Shown here one piece after another: positions 17,490-23,480 of a stretch of DNA of 35,520 nt. The notes below the pieces were generated by a model, which did no database searches, was not told where the DNA came from, and was given only the letters and a program-made list of their open reading frames with translations. Origin of the DNA: JBDSLU01 sp031407765. GTDB taxonomy: Bacteria > Acidobacteriota > Vicinamibacteria > Vicinamibacterales > Vicinamibacteraceae. How positions within the stretch are numbered: the first letter of the stretch is position 1; each line of letters begins with the position of its first letter. The DNA lies in contig JANOIR010000520.1 of assembly GCA_031407765.1 (NCBI GenBank), positions 1 to 35,520 of the forward strand, written 5' to 3'. The position numbers and the translations under genes are program-made.

Positions 17490-18497
17490 CTAGATCGTCG
17501 GCGGTGCCTGGCCTGTCGTGCGGCGGGTCCGCCGGCGGCGGCGGAGCCGCAACAGGAACCACACGACCAGCACCACGGCGACGAGCCAGGGGAGCAGCGC
17601 GCCCACCACGGTGACGAGGGCCGCGCTGCTTTCCACGACGGCGACGATGAAGCCCACGAATGCGAGCCGCAACGGCTCGAACGTGCCGCTCGCCACTCCG
17701 CGAGGGCTCGACCCGTACTCGATCGTCAGCGCGGACATCGCAACCCGTGTGCGCATGGCGGCGAGGTTGGAGTCGGTCGAGTCGATCTCTCCCTGGACGC
17801 GCGCCAGTTCCCGCTCGACGCCCAGGAGGTCCGCCAGGGAGCCCGGCCGCGTCGCGAGCAGCTGTTGCAGCCGATCGCGCAGGGCCCGCTTGGCGCGGAG
17901 TGTGGCCTCGGTGTCGACGATCTCGCGGGTCAGATCGTCGGTCGTCGTCCATTGCGCCGTCACGCGGCCGGCGGCGCCGAGCGCATCACTCTGGACGCTC
18001 TTCATGAAACGCTGCAGCCACTGGGGCTCGGCGCGCAGGGAGAGTGAGCCGCGCAGCATGTCCAGGGGATCGCCCTCGTGCCTGGACGCGACGAGCTGGC
18101 ACACGCGGAGGCCCGCGCTCCGGCACGCCGCCGCGTGTCCTTCCATGACGCCGACGAGTCGATCGCCCGGGAGCTCGAGGCTCATCCCGTAGGCATAGGC
18201 GAGATACGAGGCCGGATCGACGGGCTGGCTCGGACCGGTTGGGTTGGGGCTCCTTGGCGCCCCCCCGCCCGCGCCCGCGCCCCCGACGCGCACGCCGGGA
18301 TCCTGAGGCGACGTAGCCATCGCAAAGGGCATCGCCCCCGAAGACGCGATCCCGCCGCCCCGTTCCGCGGGCGACTTCCATCCGCAGCCAGCTGAAAGGA
18401 GCAGCACGACCACCAGCGTCAACGCGTGTCTGGGCACGAGGGGCGTCCTGAGACGGCTTGCCGCATGGCGATTGGCGACGAACACTCGTGAGGGCAT
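17490..18497 (-). CDS. DUF4349-family lipoprotein
   Basis: A 335-residue envelope protein of the DUF4349 family, whose biochemical role is not established. The N-terminus has a basic stretch, a hydrophobic core and a lipobox LSAGC with C38 as lipidation site. A low-complexity Gly/Ala/Pro linker (about 50-95) leads to the conserved domain (YAYGMSLELPGDRLVG; GSLSLRAEPQWLQRF). A coiled coil follows (about 190-250, REIVDTEATLRAKRALRDRL), then a C-terminal hydrophobic segment (about 285-318) and an Arg-rich tail. Lipid anchor and membrane segment together would tie both ends to the inner membrane. The ATG at 18497 has GGAG about ten bases upstream. It diverges from the caspase operon and may share its AT-rich promoter region. 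Confidence 0.85.
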   Translation of the reverse strand: MPSRVFVANRHAASRLRTPLVPRHALTLVVVLLLSAGCGWKSPAERGGGIASSGAMPFAMATSPQDPGVRVGGAGAGGGAPRSPNPTGPSQPVDPASYLAYAYGMSLELPGDRLVGVMEGHAAACRSAGLRVCQLVASRHEGDPLDMLRGSLSLRAEPQWLQRFMKSVQSDALGAAGRVTAQWTTTDDLTREIVDTEATLRAKRALRDRLQQLLATRPGSLADLLGVERELARVQGEIDSTDSNLAAMRTRVAMSALTIEYGSSPRGVASGTFEPLRLAFVGFIVAVVESSAALVTVVGALLPWLVAVVLVVWFLLRLRRRRRTRRTTGQAPPTI

Positions 18498-18622
18498 CGG
18501 TCAGGCTCCGTGGTCATGAGACACCGCGAGACCCCGAACGGGTCCGGCAGTGAAGGCGACGTCGACGCCACGGCGGACAACCGCTGGCAAGGCCGGCGCG
18601 TCTCGTCGTCCCAACCGTGCCG

Positions 18623-18651
18623 TTCGCAAGAGGCGGCCGCGACGTTATTAT
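18623..18651 (+). promoter_or_regulatory. Putative promoter of the caspase/hydrolase/HExxH operon
   Basis: TTCGCA (18623-18628), a 17-base spacer and TATTAT (18646-18651, five of six -10 matches) lie in the most AT-rich patch of the neighbourhood (about 18644-18668). The predicted transcript would start near 18658, giving a leader of about 54 bases with a strong GGAGGT (18701-18706) five bases before the GTG start. Confidence 0.5.
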
Positions 18652-18677
18652 GTTCAGCAAATATCTGACTGTTGAAC
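18652..18677. promoter_or_regulatory. Inverted repeat at the predicted start of the caspase-operon transcript
   Basis: GTTCA (18652-18656) and TGAAC (18673-18677) are inverted arms separated by 16 bases, centred just downstream of the putative -10. Position and spacing (arms two helical turns apart) fit a repressor operator. The arms are short, so chance is possible. No dedicated regulator gene is adjacent. Confidence 0.3.
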
Positions 18678-18711
18678 GGGCGCCAGTGCCAGGAACGGCA
18701 GGAGGTCGTGC

Positions 18712-20481
18712 GTGCGAAAGGCCGCAGCAGTCGTTATCGGCGTCGACAAGACGGGTGGGCTCGATCCGCTGAAATCCGCGGCCCGCGGTGCACGAGATGT
18801 CGCGGTGTGGCTCAAAGGCGAGGGCTTCGACGTCGCCTGCTTGACCGACGGCCCACATCACTCGGTCACATCGCAGGACGTCTCCACATCTATCGCCGGG
18901 TTCGCCACCAAGCCGCCGACGTACGAGTTCCTGCTCGTCTACTTCTCAGGCCACGGTCAGTGGCACACCCGCGCCGATCACTGGCTCCTCTCGGGCGCTC
19001 CGCGGATCACGACCGAAGCGATCAACCTCGAAGGCGCGATGTACACCGCGCGGCTGTGCGGCATTCCCAACGTGGTGTTCATTTCGGATGCGTGCAGGAC
19101 GATTCCGACATCGGTCGCCGACAACCTCGTCGGCGGCATCGACGGTTTTCCCAACAACGCGATCTCACCGGCCTCGAAAATCGACTACTTCAAGGCCACG
19201 AGCGAATCGCGGCCGGCGTACGAAGTCCCGATCGGCGGAACCGATCAGAGCGTCCTCACGCGCGCCATCCTCTCGGCGTTCGAGAACCCCGAGCCGCACA
19301 TCATCAAGCAGCTCCCGGATGGCACGCAGACGGTGACCGTTGTTCCGAACAGGTTGCTCGAGTCCGTGCTGCAGGCGCGGGTCGATGCCATTCTCGACGG
19401 GGTCGACGGCAATCCGATACAAGACCTCGACACGAGCGTGCCGTCCGCGGACAACATCTACATCGCACGCGTACACGTGGCGGTCGCGCCACCGCCACCG
19501 CTTCCGCCATCGCCATCGCCGTCGCCATCAGCCCCACCACTTCCCGGTCGACCCCCTTTCGCGGCACAGCGTCGGTCGGTGCGGACGACGGCGGGTCGTG
19601 CGGCAGCAAATGCGATTTCGGATACGCTGCGAGGCCCGGGCGGTCCAGTGGGTCCGGCTCGCGACGTCAACCGTGACGCGCTCGACGCACGCATTCCCGA
19701 CCCCACGGCAGATCACTTCGAGACGGAAACCGGGTTCATCATTCGCGGCGCCCGACTCGCCGCCGCGGCGGTCACTCCCCACGCTGCCGGTCTCGAGCTC
19801 TTCAACTCGGGCAAGGACCCGCGCGGCGATGCCGTGAAGGTCAATCCGAACAGTCCCGCTCTGCCCGTCGCCGTGCGACTGACGGATGGCCGTTGCGTGG
19901 TGTTGGCGGCCTTGCGCGGATACCTGGGTCACGCGACGTTCGACGAAGAGGGTCTCGCCAACGTCAGCTACGTTCCCTCTTCGAATAACCAGCGCTGGGG
20001 TGCTTACAGGGCCCGTCGCGACAACATCGACCACCTTCGCGCCCTCGTGGCTCTGGCGGTGGAACACAACTCCTTCCGCGTCCGTTCGGAAAAGGAGGCG
20101 GTTCGGCTGGCAGAGCGGATCAGGGTCGACAAAGCTTTCGATCCCACGCTTGGACTGTACGCCGCCTACGCATTCGCGCAGGCGGGTATCGATGCACAGG
20201 TGCGGGACATCCTGGGCTATATGCGCGAGGACCTGTCGGCCGATCTCTTCGACGTGCGAATGCTCGCGGGCGCCGCGCAGGATTCATTCAACCAGGGCCG
20301 CCCGGTGCCGTTTTGCCCGATGCTCACGCAGGGGTGGAACCTTCTGCGCCCGTACGGCGTCGAGCTGCCCAAGGAGTTGGCGGAAGCGTCGCGGTTTCTC
20401 TCCAATTCGCTGTGGTCGACTTTCTCGGGACACGGCGCATCCATCGTCTTCGATGCGGTTGAGTCGGGAGCACTGCGATGA
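18712..20481 (+). CDS. Caspase-like (peptidase C14/metacaspase) protein with C-terminal helical domain
   Basis: A 589-residue protein. Residues 1-250 form a caspase-hemoglobinase fold: AAVVIGVDKTGGLDPLKSAA at the first strand, catalytic H81 in YFSGHGQ, and catalytic C128 in FISDACRT. Both dyad residues are intact, so it should be an active cysteine endopeptidase. A Pro/Ser-rich linker (about 259-282) encoded by a short hexanucleotide repeat leads to an unrecognised region and then a helical repeat-like domain (about 430-589, containing DPTLGLYAAYAFAQAGIDAQ). GTG at 18712 is the start, with GGAGGT five bases upstream. The last codons overlap the hydrolase gene by ATGA. Linked caspase and hydrolase genes are known in bacterial conflict and cell-death modules, so a toxin-like effector is my inference. 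The target is unknown. Confidence 0.9.
   Translation: MRKAAAVVIGVDKTGGLDPLKSAARGARDVAVWLKGEGFDVACLTDGPHHSVTSQDVSTSIAGFATKPPTYEFLLVYFSGHGQWHTRADHWLLSGAPRITTEAINLEGAMYTARLCGIPNVVFISDACRTIPTSVADNLVGGIDGFPNNAISPASKIDYFKATSESRPAYEVPIGGTDQSVLTRAILSAFENPEPHIIKQLPDGTQTVTVVPNRLLESVLQARVDAILDGVDGNPIQDLDTSVPSADNIYIARVHVAVAPPPPLPPSPSPSPSAPPLPGRPPFAAQRRSVRTTAGRAAANAISDTLRGPGGPVGPARDVNRDALDARIPDPTADHFETETGFIIRGARLAAAAVTPHAAGLELFNSGKDPRGDAVKVNPNSPALPVAVRLTDGRCVVLAALRGYLGHATFDEEGLANVSYVPSSNNQRWGAYRARRDNIDHLRALVALAVEHNSFRVRSEKEAVRLAERIRVDKAFDPTLGLYAAYAFAQAGIDAQVRDILGYMREDLSADLFDVRMLAGAAQDSFNQGRPVPFCPMLTQGWNLLRPYGVELPKELAEASRFLSNSLWSTFSGHGASIVFDAVESGALR
19505..19528 (+). repeat. In-frame hexanucleotide repeat in the caspase linker
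   Basis: Four CGCCAT-type units (the third reads CGCCGT) follow a CCACCG-rich stretch and encode alternating Pro and Ser. Unit gain or loss would change linker length without breaking the frame between the caspase and the C-terminal helical domain. Confidence 0.6.
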
Positions 20482-21350
20482 GACTGCTACTCGTACACGG
20501 GCGCGGACAGGGAGCGATGGACGCCGCCGATCTGCAGGACACGTGGACCAAGACCTTGCGGACTGGTTATTCGACCGCGGCCCTCACGTATCCCGACTCG
20601 CTCACCGTGGACTTTCCATACTACGGCGACACCCTCGACGCGCGCGTGGCGAAATCGAAGCTTCCGCTGCCGCAGGACGTCACGCCGAAAGGTGGCGCCG
20701 CGGCGACGCCGTACGAGGAATTCGTGCGCAGCTCGCTCAAGGACATGCAGGAGAACGCGCAGATTTCTGACGCTGAAGTCCAGGCCGAGGCGGGACCCAT
20801 TCCGGCCACCGAAAAGGGCATCGCCAACTGGAGGCTGACCCAGGCCATCGCCCGCATCATCGACCGCCGCTTCACCAGCGTTGCCGCGTACTCGATTGAC
20901 ACCTTCCTCCGTGACGTCTACCTGTACATTTCGGATCGCAATACGTCTCGGGAGATCAACGACATCGTCGCCGCGAAGCTGACCGACGAGCCCACGGTCG
21001 TCGTGGGTCACTCGCTCGGCTCGGTCGTGGCCTACAGGGTACTCCTCGAGCAGGCCGGAAAGGTGAAGCTGCGCCGATACATCACAGTGGGCTCGCCACT
21101 CGGGATCAGGACCATCGCCAGCAAACTCGGAGTGCTCAAGAATCCGGCCGCAGACCTGCTTTGGTACAACGCCTACGACAAACGGGACATCGTGGCGCTC
21201 AATCCACTCAAGGCGCCTCACTTCAAGACGGATCCCGAGATCACCAACTACGACCAGATCCGAAACGCGACGGACAATCGCCACGGCATCATCGGATACC
21301 TGAATGACAGGACCGTGGCACAGCGTATCGCCGAGGCGCTCTCGACGTGA
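20478..21350 (+). CDS. Alpha/beta hydrolase of PGAP1/lipase-like type
   Basis: A 290-residue serine hydrolase. The N-terminal strand and oxyanion loop LLLVHGRGQG (3-12), nucleophile elbow GHSLG with S179, a plausible acid D234 or D237 (NAYDKRDIVAL) and H269 (DNRHGI) make a complete triad. A large lid-like insertion (about 60-165) lies between the first strands and the elbow. There is no signal peptide, so it acts in the cytoplasm or at the inner membrane face. The fold resembles PGAP1-like esterases and lipases; phospholipid or ester hydrolysis is possible, but the substrate is unproven. The ATG overlaps the caspase stop (ATGA), and its own stop overlaps the next gene (GTGA). This strict translational coupling implies fixed stoichiometry with its neighbours. 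Confidence 0.9.
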   Translation: MRLLLVHGRGQGAMDAADLQDTWTKTLRTGYSTAALTYPDSLTVDFPYYGDTLDARVAKSKLPLPQDVTPKGGAAATPYEEFVRSSLKDMQENAQISDAEVQAEAGPIPATEKGIANWRLTQAIARIIDRRFTSVAAYSIDTFLRDVYLYISDRNTSREINDIVAAKLTDEPTVVVGHSLGSVVAYRVLLEQAGKVKLRRYITVGSPLGIRTIASKLGVLKNPAADLLWYNAYDKRDIVALNPLKAPHFKTDPEITNYDQIRNATDNRHGIIGYLNDRTVAQRIAEALST

Positions 21351-22939
21351 CCCGCAATGGCCGATCGCGTCAGCGGACACGAGCGGCACCGACCCTGCCG
21401 GTACTCGGGTCGTGGTTCGCGGCCAACTCCCGGGGATTCGCCCGCGAAGGCCTATTCGAACAGGGGGTGTACGCACCCGGCGGACAGCCCACACTCTACG
21501 ATCCAGTGTGGACCAGCCAGCGCGTGCCGGACGCCGTGCTGCGGCACGAGGAAGTGCATCAGAACCTGATGCAGCAGACGTTTCACGGCGTGCTCACCCT
21601 GATCCTGTCCGAGTACGGAAAGGTTGCGAATGCCAGCGCGGCGTGGACCGCTTGTCTCGACGAGCAGTGGCTCGTGCAGGAGCTGGGCGCCACCTACGCC
21701 GAGCTCGCCTTCGTCCAGCGTGTCGACCTCGAAGACTTCTCCGCGCTCGTCAACGCCCTCCCGGCCGCGGCGAAGCGCGAAGCCCCGTACCGAGAGGCAT
21801 TCGACTTCGCGAACTGGCTGCTTCCTCTCGACGACGACGCCCGGCACGAACGGTTCGACCCACGCACGCTCGTGATCGGGGCGCTGTGCAGTTGCAGCAT
21901 GGGCACGGCATGCCTGCGCGACATGGCGCGCTCGCCCTTCGACGATGCGCGCTTCGCCTCGTGGATCAGGAGCAATTCGCCCCGAGCAAGGCTCGAGCAG
22001 ATCGGCCGGGCGGCTGGGCCCCAAGCCTTTATCGACATGACTCGGGTTGCCGCCAACCGAATGAGCAGCGGCCCACTGACTCATGGCCTCGTGCGGGAGC
22101 TTTTCGACGAGCTGTCGACAACGATGCTGGCGCACGTTCACGGTCTCACGACCGAGCCACTATCGCAGCTCGAAGCTCAGGCCAATGCCGCGGTGGATCG
22201 ACTTCGGAAGGACTGTCCGGCGTTCGAGTTCGACGTCGCCCGGTCCCTCCGTCCCAGGGGAGCACTGTTCACCGACCCGCAGAAAAAGCGAGAGCTCGTT
22301 GAACAGCGGGTCACGTTCGACGCAACAACAGACATCGACGCGTGGCTGGAGGCGTGTCAGACCGCCGGAGGCCTCCACCTGATCAGCGGCGCTCCGAACC
22401 CTGGGGACGAACCGCTGGTCTCGCTCGTGTGCATTCCCAGCGTTCCTGGCAATCCGATCCTGGATGATTTTCGCGTCAAGCTGCATCCCGCTCGGTTCTT
22501 CGCGTGCGTGAAGCGTTTTCCCGGATTCCCGAGTGTCATGACGATGGTCGGCGATGGCTGGCTCTACTGGACCTCGCTTCTGTCCCTGCTCCCCGATGGC
22601 GACTGGGTGCGCCGTCGGGTCGAGAACGCCATTCGCATTACGGTGTTCAGGAGTCTTTCGTCAGAACTCATGGTCAAGCTCCTGAAGCAGGGGGGACTGT
22701 ACGAGGGCGCGCGATGTATCGTGCTGGAGATTGAAGAGGGCAATCACGTCGCGCTGTTCGACAATCCCAAGGTCAAGGGCGTCTACGCACTCCAGAAGAT
22801 CGCGTTCGGGCCGGCGGTGGCCGAGTTCCAGGACTTCATCGAACGGAATGGCGTGAAGCCAATCGATCATCCTCGACGCGTCGCCGATTTCCAGCTTCTC
22901 TACTGGATTATTCAGCGCGAGTTCAAGACTCCCGATTAG
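21347..22939 (+). CDS. Unrecognised HExxH-motif protein of the caspase operon
   Basis: A 530-residue protein that I do not recognise as a family. Seen: HEEVH at residues 67-71 in a helical context (VLRHEEVHQNLMQQT), with glutamates E112 and E119 downstream (QELGATYAEL). This spacing suits a gluzincin-like zinc site (two His plus a distal Glu), so a metallopeptidase domain in the first ~130 residues is likely. The remaining ~400 residues contain an Ala/Arg/Leu-rich helical middle and a C-terminal globular part (about 340-530). No signal peptide or membrane segment is seen. It starts at GTG 21347, overlapping the hydrolase stop by GTGA. It could be an effector, a maturation protease, or the sensor of the module. 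Confidence 0.8.
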   Translation: MTRNGRSRQRTRAAPTLPVLGSWFAANSRGFAREGLFEQGVYAPGGQPTLYDPVWTSQRVPDAVLRHEEVHQNLMQQTFHGVLTLILSEYGKVANASAAWTACLDEQWLVQELGATYAELAFVQRVDLEDFSALVNALPAAAKREAPYREAFDFANWLLPLDDDARHERFDPRTLVIGALCSCSMGTACLRDMARSPFDDARFASWIRSNSPRARLEQIGRAAGPQAFIDMTRVAANRMSSGPLTHGLVRELFDELSTTMLAHVHGLTTEPLSQLEAQANAAVDRLRKDCPAFEFDVARSLRPRGALFTDPQKKRELVEQRVTFDATTDIDAWLEACQTAGGLHLISGAPNPGDEPLVSLVCIPSVPGNPILDDFRVKLHPARFFACVKRFPGFPSVMTMVGDGWLYWTSLLSLLPDGDWVRRRVENAIRITVFRSLSSELMVKLLKQGGLYEGARCIVLEIEEGNHVALFDNPKVKGVYALQKIAFGPAVAEFQDFIERNGVKPIDHPRRVADFQLLYWIIQREFKTPD

Positions 22940-22941
22940 TC

Positions 22942-22960
22942 CGGGGCATGGCACGCCCCG
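22942..22960 (+). terminator. Hairpin directly after the caspase operon
   Basis: CGGGGC (22942-22947), a seven-base loop and GCCCCG (22955-22960) begin two bases after the TAG of the HExxH gene. No T tract follows, so it is a GC-rich stem of the kind that may aid Rho-dependent termination or protect the 3' end rather than a classical intrinsic terminator. Confidence 0.4.
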
Positions 22961-23002
22961 AGAGAAACCCGGGCTACGTCACCGTCACGTCACAGTCTGC
23001 TG

Positions 23003-23031
23003 TTGGCTGGATCGCTGCCCTCCAGTAAACT
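23003..23031 (+). promoter_or_regulatory. Putative promoter of tRNA-Ser
   Basis: TTGGCT (23003-23008), a 17-base spacer and TAAACT (23026-23031) place the transcript start near 23038, about ten bases before the mature tRNA 5' end. The tRNA therefore has its own promoter rather than depending on the operon upstream. Confidence 0.55.
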
Positions 23032-23048
23032 GTTGAATCCACTGGCGC

Positions 23049-23138
23049 GGAGAGATGGCCGAGTGGTTTAAGGCGCACGCTTGGAAAGCGTGTGTACGGG
23101 AAACCGTACCGCGGGTTCGAATCCCGCTCTCTCCGCCA
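23049..23138 (+). tRNA. tRNA-Ser (anticodon GGA), CCA encoded
   Basis: The 90-base gene folds as a class II tRNA. Acceptor stem GGAGAGA pairs with TCTCTCC, followed by discriminator G and an encoded CCA. The D arm is TGGCCGAGTGGTTTAAGGC. Anticodon stem CACGC/GCGTG encloses loop TTGGAAA with GGA at 23083-23085. A long variable arm (TACGG/CCGTA) and T arm GCGGGTTCGAATCCCGC follow. It decodes UCC and UCU. No second copy of its 3' end was noticed within the window. Confidence 0.97.
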
Positions 23139-23189
23139 CTCCCTCACCTTCGGTTCGGTCGTCGGCGGCTCGAGTGGGCCTTCCCGTCG

Positions 23190-23217
23190 GGATGCCTCCG
23201 CCTGCGGCTCGGCATCC
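23190..23217 (+). repeat. Strong hairpin in the gap after tRNA-Ser
   Basis: GGATGCC (23190-23196) and GGCATCC (23211-23217) pair perfectly, and an inner CCGC/GCGG extends the stem. It sits in the ~340-base gap (23139-23480) between the tRNA and the next kinase gene, where I see no credible gene. It may stop read-through from the tRNA. A TAAGAT hexamer at 23415-23420 could be the -10 of the kinase gene, but I find no matching -35. Confidence 0.4.
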
Positions 23218-23480
23218 ACGACCGAATCCCGTTCCCGGCCAGCGCTTGTCGCCGCTTCGCGGCTCGAATCAGGCGGCTGACGACACGAACGGCGAGGTCC
23301 GGAGGACCGGAGCCGTCGTGCTGGAGGCGGTCGCGAGCGTGCCTCACTCGTGGGGCACGGCGAGCGCCCGGCTGCGAACCTGCACCGGGATCCATGGACG
23401 AGACCTGCTGCCGGTAAGATACGGGCGCGTCGAGCCATGCGGCTGTTCAGCCCCTCTCCTCCGAATGACGGGACGTCGCG

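Noticed and set aside
23111..23138. tRNA 3' end as an integration attachment site
   Set aside because: I saw no second copy of the T arm/acceptor end in the window and no integrase gene, so no att site is claimed.
23139..23480. Possible small genes in the gap after tRNA-Ser
   Set aside because: Short frames on both strands lack ribosome sites and recognisable sequence; only the hairpin at 23190-23217 stands out.
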